A stretch of DNA of 14,649 nucleotides from Bacillota bacterium (GTDB taxonomy: Bacteria > Bacillota > Clostridia > Acetivibrionales > DSM-1351). Position numbers and translations under genes: made by a program. The stretch lies in NCBI GenBank assembly GCA_023412275.1, contig JAEYNY010000067.1, forward strand, positions 1 through 14,649, read 5' to 3'. Shown here in pieces: positions 6,463-13,759 of the stretch (positions within the stretch are counted from its first letter, which is position 1; the number at the start of each line of letters is the position of its first letter). The notes beneath the pieces were generated by a model, which was given only the letters and a program-made list of their open reading frames with translations, ran no database searches and was not told where the DNA came from.

Positions 6463-6831
6463 ATGAATAAATATATAATAAAGGTAAACGGAACTCCTTA
6501 TGAGGTAGAGGTTCAAGAAGTTGGTGGAGGAAGACCCGTAGCGGCTGCTCCAAAGCCAAGAGCCTCGAAACCCGGACAGACTGCTGCTGCAAAATCCGCA
6601 CAGCCTCAGGCAGGCAAAGCAGGGGATGTTGCTGCTCCAATGCCGGGAACTGTTTTAAAGGTAAAGGTTAATCTCGGGGATGAGGTTAAAAAAGGACAGG
6701 TGCTTTTAATACTGGAAGCCATGAAAATGGAGAATGAAATAGTAGCACCGGCTGACGGTAAAGTAACTGCTTTAACAGTTGAGGCCGGAAAGTCTGTTAC
6801 TGCTGGAGAATTAATGGTATCTATAGCCTAA
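6463..6831 (+). CDS. Biotin carboxyl carrier protein, 1.3S subunit of transcarboxylase
   Basis: This small carrier shuttles carboxyl groups on a covalently bound biotin between the 12S and 5S partners. The 122 residues comprise a short N-terminal part (MNKYIIKVNGTPYEVEVQEV) that probably docks to a partner, a flexible Ala/Pro/Lys linker at about 27-52, and a biotinyl domain at 54-122. The biotin-accepting Lys88 sits in EAMKMENEI (85-93). An in-frame ATG at 6454 touches the ribosome binding site TGGAGGA (6448-6454), so the ATG at 6463, 8 bases downstream of that site, is the likelier start. It lies 33 bases after the 12S gene and 32 before the 5S gene. A biotin ligase is needed but is not encoded in this window. 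Confidence 0.92.
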   Translation: MNKYIIKVNGTPYEVEVQEVGGGRPVAAAPKPRASKPGQTAAAKSAQPQAGKAGDVAAPMPGTVLKVKVNLGDEVKKGQVLLILEAMKMENEIVAPADGKVTALTVEAGKSVTAGELMVSIA

Positions 6832-6863
6832 AAGGCTGACTTTACCGCAAAGGAGATGGAAAA

Positions 6864-8396
6864 ATGGCAGGCGTAAGAATTACGGAAACAGTATTAAGAG
6901 ACGCTCACCAGTCCCTTATAGCAACCAGAATGAAGACCGAAGATATGCTTCCTATTGTTGAGAAGCTTGATAATGTAGGTTACCATTCACTGGAAGCTTG
7001 GGGTGGAGCTACTTTTGATTCATGTATGAGATTTTTAAATGAAGATCCATGGATGAGACTGAGAAAAATAAAAGATGTTGCAAAAAAGACTCCTCTGCAA
7101 ATGCTACTTAGAGGTCAGAACCTTTTAGGATATAAGCATTATGCAGATGATATAGTTGAATACTTTGTCCAAAAAGCTGTTGCAAACGGTATGGACATAA
7201 TGAGAATATTTGACGCATTGAATGATGCCAGAAATATTGAGACGGCAATTAAGGCGTGTAAAAAAGAAGGTGGCCATGCTCAGGGCTGTATCTGCTACAC
7301 AATAAGCCCAGTTCATAATCTCGAACTTTTTGTAAAAGATGCAAAACAGTTAGAGAGCATGGGAGCGGATTCTATCTGTATCAAGGACATGGCTGGACTT
7401 TTAGTGCCATATCAGGCATACGAACTGGTAAAAGCTCTAAAAGAAAGTGTAAAGATACCAATACAGCTGCACACTCATTATACAAGCGGTGTAGCATCAA
7501 TGACGTATCTGAAGGCAATAGAAGCAGGTGTTGATGTCGTTGACTGTGCAATTTCACCTATGTCAATGGGAACTTCACAGCCGCCTACAGAACCGTTGGT
7601 AGCAACTTTAAAAGGAACTGAATTCGATACAGGACTGGATTTGGAAAAACTCAGTGAAATTGCAGATTATTTCAGGCCTCTTAAAGAAAAATATATAGAA
7701 AGCGGACTTTTGGATGTAAAGGTAATGGGTGTTGACGTTAATACACTTATTTATCAGGTACCGGGAGGAATGCTTTCAAACCTCGTTTCACAATTGAAGC
7801 AGTCAAATGCGTTGGACAAATATGAAGAGGTTCTCAAGGAAGTTCCAAGAGTAAGAGCTGATTTCGGTTATCCTCCGCTTGTTACACCTTCAAGTCAGAT
7901 AGTTGGTACCCAGGCGGTGCTTAATGTACTGACTGGTGAAAGATACAAGATGGTACCAAAGGAATCAAAAGGCGTTGTAAAGGGCGAATATGGTAAAACA
8001 CCTGCACCTATTAGTGACGAGATAAAATCTAAGATTCTGGGTGATGAAAATCCAATTACATGCAGACCTGCAGATCTTATTGAGCCTGAGCTTGAAAAGA
8101 TTAGAGATGCTGTTAAGGACTATATAGAGCAGGATGAAGATATACTTTCATATGCAATGCTTCCTCAGGTTGCCGAGAAATTCTTTAAACAGCGTATTGA
8201 GGATAGAAATAAGGCTACTGCACCAGCAGCAGACGGAATAAAACCTGAAGTTGTAGCGGCAATATCAGCCGTAGTCAATGAAATGGGTGAAAGAGACGGC
8301 AGAGAGTACAGAATCGGCAACATCTCAAAGATTAACCAAAATCAGAACAGATGGGGTCTGTACGGTATGCTTGATAGATTTAGAACAAAGATATAA
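6864..8396 (+). CDS. Oxaloacetate/pyruvate carboxyltransferase, 5S subunit of transcarboxylase (PycB/OadA-like)
   Basis: This subunit transfers a carboxyl group between oxaloacetate/pyruvate and carrier-bound biotin. The 510-residue protein has an HMGL-like TIM barrel at about 4-270 with TVLRDAHQS (9-17, metal ligand Asp13), the carbamylated-lysine motif CIKDMAGLL (172-180, Lys174) and metal-binding LHTHYTSG (202-209, His203 and His205). A helical PYC/OadA domain follows to about 445. The biotin domain that ends many OadA proteins is absent; it is supplied by the neighbouring gene. Instead residues 460-510 form a tail (PEVVAAISAVVNEMG ... NRWGLYGMLDRF) that resembles the C-terminal segment of OadG/MmdE-type subunits. 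AAAGGAG at 6849-6855 supports the start. With no OadB gene nearby, transcarboxylase is favoured over a sodium-pumping decarboxylase. Confidence 0.9.
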   Translation: MAGVRITETVLRDAHQSLIATRMKTEDMLPIVEKLDNVGYHSLEAWGGATFDSCMRFLNEDPWMRLRKIKDVAKKTPLQMLLRGQNLLGYKHYADDIVEYFVQKAVANGMDIMRIFDALNDARNIETAIKACKKEGGHAQGCICYTISPVHNLELFVKDAKQLESMGADSICIKDMAGLLVPYQAYELVKALKESVKIPIQLHTHYTSGVASMTYLKAIEAGVDVVDCAISPMSMGTSQPPTEPLVATLKGTEFDTGLDLEKLSEIADYFRPLKEKYIESGLLDVKVMGVDVNTLIYQVPGGMLSNLVSQLKQSNALDKYEEVLKEVPRVRADFGYPPLVTPSSQIVGTQAVLNVLTGERYKMVPKESKGVVKGEYGKTPAPISDEIKSKILGDENPITCRPADLIEPELEKIRDAVKDYIEQDEDILSYAMLPQVAEKFFKQRIEDRNKATAPAADGIKPEVVAAISAVVNEMGERDGREYRIGNISKINQNQNRWGLYGMLDRFRTKI

Positions 8397-8433
8397 AACA
8401 TAAAACCCCGTTTTAATTTTTCACAATTGCAAG

Positions 8434-8465
8434 ACCCCCACAGTAAAAAACTGTGGGGGTTTTTT
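8434..8465 (+). terminator. Strong intrinsic terminator of the transcarboxylase operon
   Basis: ACCCCCACAGT (8434-8444) pairs perfectly with ACTGTGGGGGT (8450-8460) around a loop of five A. Six T follow (8460-8465). It lies 38 bases after the stop codon of the 5S gene. It could also limit transcripts from the convergent gene ending at 8474, but that side lacks a T run. Confidence 0.93.
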
Positions 8466-8473
8466 GCTTCAAA

Positions 8474-9226
8474 TTAATTTTCACACCCGATGTGAAGATA
8501 AACAAAATTTTGCTTATTACTGAAAAACTCAAGTACGGCAACCTCCGAGCCTTTTTTTATATGTTTTCCGCATTTAAGACATACAAAATTTGACTGCTGG
8601 ATTTGTGCATAACTCAATGTAGGAGTAATATCTTTAATCTTTTGCCAGCTCTTCCATCCGACTTTACACAGGTTTATCCTGTTTTCATAATCAGACAGCA
8701 CCCATCTGAGAAGCTTGTGGAAATGAAAGGGGAATCTGGTGAATTTTATATAATCATTAGGAAGTCCGAGATTAACTGCATATAATTCAAAATTCTTTTC
8801 AACAACTTCCTGTATCCGTCCAGTTATTTGTGTTACGTACCAACAAAAGCCTTCTTCTGTCAACCAGCTCTTCAGCCGCTCAAACATATAGCCTCTGCAA
8901 ATTTCAATTGACTCAGTCTTTGATACACGAAGAGCTTTAAAGGCCTTCTTGGCTATTTCAACAACATCGTCCAGATACAACTTTTTTTTAAAGTTATCTG
9001 TATTATAAAGCTCCACGGGAATAATATCAAAGTAGTATTCGTTTGTTTCGGGTCTGTAAAAACCGATACATGTACCGCCAATAAAACTTCCGCTTCCAGC
9101 ATCATCAATTTGAATCATATTGAGTATTTTAACCTCCTGCTGATTATGTATATCAATATTATTAGTAGGTTTTGAAATAATATTAATAAAGTTATTTTCA
9201 GATTCTATGTACTTAAAAAAATGCAA
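8474..9226 (-). CDS. Unrecognised protein with a C-terminal CxxC/HxxC zinc-binding-like motif
   Basis: I do not recognise this family. The 250 residues start with an Asn/Ile-rich segment of low complexity (1-36). A mixed alpha/beta region follows, beginning MIQIDDAGSGSFIGGTCIGF (37-56). The C-terminus is FVCLKCGKHIKKG ... YLHIGCEN with Cys216, Cys219, His245 and Cys248, spaced like a treble-clef zinc finger. No signal peptide or membrane segment is seen, so it is probably cytoplasmic. The start is uncertain. TTG at 9226 has only a weak AGGA before it. ATG at 9118 (residue 37) has a good AGGAGG but 14 bases away. Strand 1 with adjacent acidic residues (Asp41, Asp42) hints at an RNase H-like fold, but this is a guess. 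It stands alone, divergent from the RpiR-type gene. Confidence 0.75.
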   Translation of the reverse strand: MHFFKYIESENNFINIISKPTNNIDIHNQQEVKILNMIQIDDAGSGSFIGGTCIGFYRPETNEYYFDIIPVELYNTDNFKKKLYLDDVVEIAKKAFKALRVSKTESIEICRGYMFERLKSWLTEEGFCWYVTQITGRIQEVVEKNFELYAVNLGLPNDYIKFTRFPFHFHKLLRWVLSDYENRINLCKVGWKSWQKIKDITPTLSYAQIQQSNFVCLKCGKHIKKGSEVAVLEFFSNKQNFVYLHIGCEN

Positions 9227-9230
9227 TTGC

Positions 9231-9259
9231 TTGATTTTTTTCCTGCAAAAAGGTAATAT
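9231..9259 (+). promoter_or_regulatory. Possible promoter of the RpiR-type regulator gene
   Basis: TTGATT (9231-9236) and TAATAT (9254-9259) lie 17 bases apart, giving a start near 9266 and a leader of about 32 bases. Both boxes are imperfect. A TATATT at 9267-9272 is an alternative -10 box without a good partner. Confidence 0.35.
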
Positions 9260-9297
9260 ATAAGTTATATTGTTTAGAAGTGCATTTGGAGGAGATT

Positions 9298-10191
9298 ATG
9301 AATAACAGCCTTAAAAATAACGATTTATTGAGTTTAATACAACAGAAATATAATGATTTCAGTAAGGGTCAGAAGCTTATAGCCAACTATATAACAAACC
9401 ATTATGACAAGGCTGCATTTGTCACTGCAGCTAAGCTTGGAGAAATAGTAGGCGTCAGTGAATCAACTGTAGTGAGATTTGCTATAGAACTGGGATTTGA
9501 TGGGTATCCTAAGCTTCAGAAGATCCTTCAGGAGCTTATAAAAAGCAAGCTTACTTCAGTACAGCGAATAGAAGTATCATCCAATAGACTCAATGAAGAT
9601 AATATACTTAAGAGTGTATTGCAATCTGATATGGATAAAATAAAATTAACACTTGAACAAATGGACACAAACAATTTTAATGAAATAGTTGAAACCATAT
9701 TAGGAGCAAAAAGGATATTCATTCTTGGGGTAAGAAGTTCTGCTCCTCTTGCAAGTTTTCTTGGTTTTTACTTCAATTTGATATTTGATAATATAAGACT
9801 TGTTCACACCACAAGTGTCAGTGAGATGTTTGAACAAATCATAAAAGCACAACCTGGGGATGTTGTTATTGGGATTAGTTATCCACGTTACTCTAAAAGA
9901 ACTATAAAGGCATTACAGTTTGCAAAAGACCAAGGGGTTAACACAATTGCTATAACTGACAGTGCAAATTCCCCGGTGGCACAGGCTGCCAACCAATATT
10001 TATTGGCCAGAAGTGATATGGCTTCCTTTGTAGATTCACTTGTTGCTCCTTTAAGCCTTATAAATGCATTAATAGTAGCAGTAGGTATGAGAAGGAAAAA
10101 CGATGTCTACAATACCTTTGAAAAGCTTGAAAAAATATGGGATGAATATGAGGTATACGAAAAAGACGATTATCATGATGAAAAACTGTAA
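9298..10191 (+). CDS. RpiR/MurR-family transcriptional regulator
   Basis: This DNA-binding regulator probably senses a phosphorylated sugar. The 297 residues comprise an N-terminal helix-turn-helix domain (about 1-80; TAAKLGEIVGVSESTVVRFAIELGF at 43-67) and a SIS sugar-phosphate domain at about 125-260 (ILGVRSSAPLASFLGF at 142-157; GDVVIGISYPRYSKRT at 187-202). An in-frame GTG at 9280 precedes the ribosome binding site, so the ATG at 9298, just after GGAGGAG (9288-9294), is the start. No sugar gene lies beside it; the next gene, 20 bases away, encodes a flavoprotein. I recall this pair as common in clostridia, but the regulated genes and the ligand cannot be read from the sequence. Confidence 0.88.
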   Translation: MNNSLKNNDLLSLIQQKYNDFSKGQKLIANYITNHYDKAAFVTAAKLGEIVGVSESTVVRFAIELGFDGYPKLQKILQELIKSKLTSVQRIEVSSNRLNEDNILKSVLQSDMDKIKLTLEQMDTNNFNEIVETILGAKRIFILGVRSSAPLASFLGFYFNLIFDNIRLVHTTSVSEMFEQIIKAQPGDVVIGISYPRYSKRTIKALQFAKDQGVNTIAITDSANSPVAQAANQYLLARSDMASFVDSLVAPLSLINALIVAVGMRRKNDVYNTFEKLEKIWDEYEVYEKDDYHDEKL

Positions 10192-10211
10192 TCTATGTTG
10201 AAAGGACACAT

Positions 10212-11438
10212 ATGAGTAAAGTAATAGTAATTGGAGGCGGCCCGGCAGGAATAATGGCGGCAGGAATTGCAGCCGGAAGAGGACGGGACGTTATTTTATT
10301 GGAGAAAAACAGCAAGCTTGGCAAAAAACTTTTGATATCAGGTAAAGGCAGATGTAATATTACTAATGATACTGATGTTGAAGGCTTGATAGAAAATACG
10401 CCGGGAAATGGAAACTTCCTTTACTCGGCTTTTTATACGTTTTCAAATCAGGATTTAATTGATTTTTTCAATCAAAAGGGGCTTCGTACCAAGGTGGAAC
10501 GAGGTGGAAGAGTTTTTCCTGAATCAGATTCTTCCAGAGATGTATTGAACACGCTTATGGATTTCCTTAAATCCAACGGCGTCAAAATAAATACAGAAGC
10601 TACAGTTACTGAAATACTCATTCAAGACGATAAAGTGACGGGAGTTCGCCTTACTGATGGAAGCGTTGTTGAGGCTGAATCGGTTATACTTGCAGTAGGA
10701 GGAATGTCTTATCCGGGAACAGGCTCAACCGGGGACGGTTATGAAATGGTGAGAAAGCTGGGACACACCGTGACTCCGCTAAAACCATCCCTTGTACCTC
10801 TTATTACACGGGAAGAATGGATTAAAGATTTGCAGGGACTTTCCCTTAAAAATGTTTCTGTTTCATTTAAAAACAGAAACGGTAAGGAGATATATAACGA
10901 CTTTGGTGAAATGATTTTCACTCATTTCGGAGTATCGGGGCCGGTAATTTTGAGTGCAAGCAGACATTTGCTCTCTTATGATTTTAAAAATGTAGATCTT
11001 TTTCTTGATTTAAAACCCGCATTGACTTTGGAAAAGCTAGATGAAAGAGTTCAAAGGGATTTTGACAAATATTCAAGAAAACAATATAAAAATTCTCTGG
11101 ACGATTTACTTCCTCAGAAGTTCATTCCGGTAATAATAAAGTTATCTGAAATCAATCCTGAGAAACCTGTACATCAAATCACCAAGGATGAACGAAAAAG
11201 ACTTGTTACGTTACTAAAAAGCCTCAAAATTACGATCATCGGGGCAAGACCAATAAAAGAAGCCATAGTAACAGCAGGTGGGGTTAAAACAAGTGAAATA
11301 AATCCCTCAACAATGGAATCAAAAAAGATAAGCGGTTTATTCATGGCTGGTGAAGTAATTGACGTTGACGCCTACACAGGCGGCTTTAATCTGACAATCG
11401 CATTTTCAACAGGTTACCTTGCAGGTTTGAATTGCTAA
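10212..11438 (+). CDS. ytfP: HI0933-family FAD-dependent oxidoreductase (YtfP/BaiN-like)
   Basis: This is a flavoprotein of 408 residues with the full-length architecture of the HI0933/YhiN family. The N-terminal Rossmann dinucleotide motif is VIGGGPAGIMAA at 6-17, with Glu31 expected to bind the adenosine ribose. The family block ISGKGRCNITN is at 42-52, and the second FAD-contacting region GLFMAGEVIDVDAYTGGFNLT is at 375-395. The physiological substrate is unknown. Database names such as 'aminoacetone oxidase' or 'BaiN bile-acid reductase' come from single studied members and should not be read as function here. AAAGGAC (10200-10206) precedes the ATG by 5 bases. It probably shares a transcript with the RpiR-type gene upstream. 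Confidence 0.88.
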   Translation: MSKVIVIGGGPAGIMAAGIAAGRGRDVILLEKNSKLGKKLLISGKGRCNITNDTDVEGLIENTPGNGNFLYSAFYTFSNQDLIDFFNQKGLRTKVERGGRVFPESDSSRDVLNTLMDFLKSNGVKINTEATVTEILIQDDKVTGVRLTDGSVVEAESVILAVGGMSYPGTGSTGDGYEMVRKLGHTVTPLKPSLVPLITREEWIKDLQGLSLKNVSVSFKNRNGKEIYNDFGEMIFTHFGVSGPVILSASRHLLSYDFKNVDLFLDLKPALTLEKLDERVQRDFDKYSRKQYKNSLDDLLPQKFIPVIIKLSEINPEKPVHQITKDERKRLVTLLKSLKITIIGARPIKEAIVTAGGVKTSEINPSTMESKKISGLFMAGEVIDVDAYTGGFNLTIAFSTGYLAGLNC

Positions 11439-11526
11439 AAGATTATCATGAATTTTGGGAAATTATGTGTATTTGGCCGAAAGTTTGTACATATTAACAG
11501 TAAATAAACAAATTGAGGCTTGGTAT

Positions 11527-12012
11527 ATGAAAATTAACTTGAAAAGGAATAATGACAAAGTTACTCAAACAGATAAAACAGCATCATTAGAAAAGATACT
11601 GTTTCGGACTTGTACTATATTTTTTATAGCACTTATATCTGTTCAGATCGTCCTGTCAGTGCCTTCGGTTCGTGCTCGGCTGAACATTATGGATAAGTCT
11701 GTAGGAATTCCTCTTGGAAGTGACGAATATCTGTATGGAAGAGGAAAGGTGACTTTGGAACTGATTGATGAAGAGCCTGATCCGCAGGCCAAGATACTGG
11801 TTAATGGTGAACAGGTTGCAGTATTTGACAAGATTGAAATACCTGTTAATGTCAACGATGGAGATGTCATAGAGATTGACGGAAGTGAAAGCCAGATAAG
11901 CCATATGATCAAGGTTCAAAACGCTTCATCAAACATAAACAGCAAGTGTATAAATGCAATTGCAAATATTGAACGCAATATTAAGAAATTGGTTAAAATC
12001 CAGTTTAATTAA
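11527..12012 (+). CDS. One-pass membrane protein of unknown function
   Basis: I do not recognise a named family. The 161 residues hold a basic N-terminus (MKINLKRNNDK), one membrane helix at about 26-46 (FRTCTIFFIALISVQIVLSV), and an outer domain of about 115 residues. That domain is predicted mostly beta, with short strands such as GKVTLELIDEE, AKILVNGEQVAVFDKIEIPVN and DGDVIEIDG, which suggests a small Ig- or SH3-like fold; this is inference. The frame extends upstream to a TTG at 11455, but GAGG at 11515-11518 lies 8 bases before the ATG at 11527, and the extra 24 residues have no ribosome binding site. The gene begins 88 bases after the flavoprotein gene and ends before a hairpin. Confidence 0.78.
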   Translation: MKINLKRNNDKVTQTDKTASLEKILFRTCTIFFIALISVQIVLSVPSVRARLNIMDKSVGIPLGSDEYLYGRGKVTLELIDEEPDPQAKILVNGEQVAVFDKIEIPVNVNDGDVIEIDGSESQISHMIKVQNASSNINSKCINAIANIERNIKKLVKIQFN

Positions 12013-12060
12013 TTGGTTCATGTATTTGACAAAATTAACTTAATTATTGTTTTATAATAG

Positions 12061-12093
12061 AAAAACCTATATAATTTAACTGTATAGGTTTTT
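12061..12093 (+). terminator. Hairpin terminator after the membrane-protein gene
   Basis: AAAAACCTATA (12061-12071) pairs perfectly with TATAGGTTTTT (12083-12093) around an 11-base loop. The A-rich 5' arm and T-rich 3' arm make it look bidirectional. It lies 48 bases after the stop codon and 116 before hutP, so it probably ends the regulator-flavoprotein transcript. Confidence 0.7.
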
Positions 12094-12094
12094 G

Positions 12095-12123
12095 TTGACT
12101 TAAAACTCCTAATAAGGTAATAA
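12095..12123 (+). promoter_or_regulatory. Possible promoter of the hutP-aroH-cmk-ispH group
   Basis: TTGACT (12095-12100) and TAATAA (12118-12123) are 17 bases apart, directly after the terminator hairpin. A small palindrome ATTGT-T-ACAAT (12123-12133) overlaps the expected start site. The -10 box is weak. The rest of the stretch up to 12209 shows no other clear element. Confidence 0.35.
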
Positions 12124-12209
12124 TTGTTACAATCGTCGTTCTTTTGAGTTGAATGTGGTTAAAATAAATAAAATTATTAGTAGTCGCACTATGGCTAGCG
12201 GAGGATAAT

Positions 12210-12629
12210 ATGGCTAATGAAGAATTTGGTAGCAAAGAAATAGCAAGTGCAGCAATAAGAATTGCACTAACCAATGACAGGGCAACTGAGAAGAAGCTTC
12301 AGCAAGAATTTCTGCAATCAGGAATAAACACTGCTGCTGTTGACTACGGCGGGGAGTTTATTTCATCAGTTATGAAGATTGTAGAAAGAGCAGTTGTATC
12401 GTCAAAACGTGAAGGAGTAATTAGCGAAAGTCATGCAGAACAGGGCGCCGTAGCTGGTGCAACAAGAGAGGCCATATCACAGATAATGCCAAAGGCAATA
12501 GGTTTAAATGTCGGAGGAAAAATTGGAATAGCCAGATATAAGGATCATGTAAGTGTTGCCGTGTTTTTCGGTATAGGTCTCTTGAATTTAAATGAGGTTT
12601 CAATAGGACTTGGACATAGAGTCGTATAA
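12210..12629 (+). CDS. hutP: HutP-family protein (divergent)
   Basis: HutP of Bacillus binds L-histidine and Mg2+, then hut leader mRNA, to allow transcription of histidine-use genes. This 139-residue protein matches over the family core: EGVISESHAEQGAVAGATREAI (68-89), GLNVGGKIGIARY (98-110) and the C-terminal IGLGHRVV. By eye, His75 corresponds to metal ligand His73 of the Bacillus protein. The positions of the other two ligands, His77 and His138, appear to be Gly79 and about Leu127. Metal and histidine binding are therefore doubtful. No hut genes are present; aroH follows 33 bases downstream. GGAGGA (12200-12205) sets the start. The family call is firm; the regulated RNA is unknown. Confidence 0.8.
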   Translation: MANEEFGSKEIASAAIRIALTNDRATEKKLQQEFLQSGINTAAVDYGGEFISSVMKIVERAVVSSKREGVISESHAEQGAVAGATREAISQIMPKAIGLNVGGKIGIARYKDHVSVAVFFGIGLLNLNEVSIGLGHRVV

Positions 12630-12662
12630 GTATTTAAAATACCAATTTATAAGGAGAGACTA

Positions 12663-13025
12663 ATGGCTGTAAGAGCGGTAAGGGGAGCAATAACGGTATC
12701 GGATAATACAAAAGAGTTAATTTTGGAAGGAACAAAAGAGCTTCTTGTAGAAATAATAAAAAGAAATTCTTTAGAAAATATAGATATGATAAGTGCAATA
12801 TTTACGGTTACACAGGATTTGAATGCAACTTTTCCGGCAGTAGCTGCAAGACAAATAGGTTGGAACGATATTCCGCTTATGTGTACTAATGAAATCGATG
12901 TTCCGGGGAGTTTGGAAAAATGTATACGAGTGCTGATACACATTAACACTGAAAAGAGTAACGTAGAAATTAATCATGTATATCTTAAAGGTGCTCAGGT
13001 ATTGAGGCCTGACTTAGTTAAGTAG
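12663..13025 (+). CDS. aroH: Chorismate mutase, AroH type
   Basis: The enzyme converts chorismate to prephenate, the branch point toward phenylalanine and tyrosine, in the cytoplasm. The 120-residue length fits the monofunctional AroH fold, a trimer with shared active sites. Counterparts of the known Bacillus residues are visible: Arg7 (VRAVRGAIT), Arg63 (AARQIGW), Cys74 and Glu77 (PLMCTNEIDV), Arg89 (CIRVL) and Tyr107 (HVYLKGA). All main catalytic positions are kept, so it should be active. AAGGAGAG at 12651-12658 lies 4 bases before the ATG. It is not next to other aromatic-pathway genes but sits between hutP and cmk. Confidence 0.95.
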   Translation: MAVRAVRGAITVSDNTKELILEGTKELLVEIIKRNSLENIDMISAIFTVTQDLNATFPAVAARQIGWNDIPLMCTNEIDVPGSLEKCIRVLIHINTEKSNVEINHVYLKGAQVLRPDLVK

Positions 13026-13061
13026 TAGCAGACGTAAGATAAATACAATACAAGAAACGGA

Positions 13062-13742
13062 ATGATAAGAATGCCAAAGAGCATAGCAATAGATGGTCCG
13101 GCAGGTGCTGGAAAAAGTACAATTGCCAAAAAGGTTTCAGCCGAGCTTGGCTTTATATACCTTGACACAGGAGCAATGTATAGGGCAGTAGCATTGAAAG
13201 CAATAGAAAGTGGTATTGATACCAAATCAAGGGAAGATATAATAAGTATAATTGATAATATAAATATAGCCATTACACATGATGACAATACACAGAAAAT
13301 TTTCTTGGATGGTCGTGATGTTTCAGAGGATATAAGAACGGGAGAAGTATCAACAGGTGCTGCAAAGGTGGCAGCTATTAAAGAAGTAAGACTTAAAATG
13401 GTTGAACTTCAAAGGAAGATTGCAGGTGAGAAAGATGTTGTTATGGATGGCAGGGATATAGGTTCATATGTACTGCCACAGGCAAACCTAAAGATATTTT
13501 TAACTGCAGATATTGATGAGAGAGCTAAGCGGAGATATGAAGAGCTGGTTTTGAAGGGTCAACAGGTTAATTTGGATGAAGTCAGGGAAGATATGCGCAA
13601 TAGGGACGATAACGACATGTCTAGAGCTTTTGCTCCCCTCAAAAAAGTACCGGATGCTGTTGAAATAGATTCTACTGCCATGACAATAGAGGATGTAGCA
13701 GAGAGAATACTCTACTTCTATAAAAATTATGCAAGCATATAA
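13062..13742 (+). CDS. cmk: Cytidylate kinase
   Basis: The enzyme phosphorylates CMP and dCMP with ATP in pyrimidine nucleotide metabolism. The P-loop IDGPAGAGKST is at 10-20, followed by the nucleotide-binding LDTGAMYRAV (34-43), the CMP-contacting MDGRDIGSYVLP (128-139) and the lid region with RNRDDNDMSRAFAPLKKVPDAVEIDST (179-205). The 226-residue length is typical. Two in-frame ATGs, at 13062 and 13071, both lack a good ribosome binding site; either gives a normal N-terminus, and I kept the longer form. It lies 36 bases after aroH and 17 before ispH. Cmk next to an IspH/S1 gene is a common clostridial order (from recall). Confidence 0.95.
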   Translation: MIRMPKSIAIDGPAGAGKSTIAKKVSAELGFIYLDTGAMYRAVALKAIESGIDTKSREDIISIIDNINIAITHDDNTQKIFLDGRDVSEDIRTGEVSTGAAKVAAIKEVRLKMVELQRKIAGEKDVVMDGRDIGSYVLPQANLKIFLTADIDERAKRRYEELVLKGQQVNLDEVREDMRNRDDNDMSRAFAPLKKVPDAVEIDSTAMTIEDVAERILYFYKNYASI

Positions 13743-13759
13743 ATTGTGAGGTCGATCTA

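Noticed and set aside
6353..6640. Open frame of 95 codons on the minus strand across the 12S/1.3S junction
   Set aside because: It is antisense to two well-supported genes, has no ribosome binding site and no family resemblance; it reflects the codon use of the Ala/Pro-rich linker.
4879..8396. Sodium-pumping oxaloacetate or methylmalonyl-CoA decarboxylase
   Set aside because: No multi-pass OadB/MmdB subunit is found in the window, and both a 12S-type and a 5S-type subunit are present together, which fits transcarboxylase better.
11643..11919. Two overlapping minus-strand frames inside the one-pass membrane protein gene
   Set aside because: Both lie opposite a gene with a good start, membrane helix and ribosome binding site; neither shows a plausible start signal.
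12191..12208. A five-codon reading frame (MASGG) ending 2 bases before the hutP start and covering its ribosome binding site
   Set aside because: It has no ribosome binding site of its own and is too short to separate from chance; the shared bases are explained by the hutP SD.
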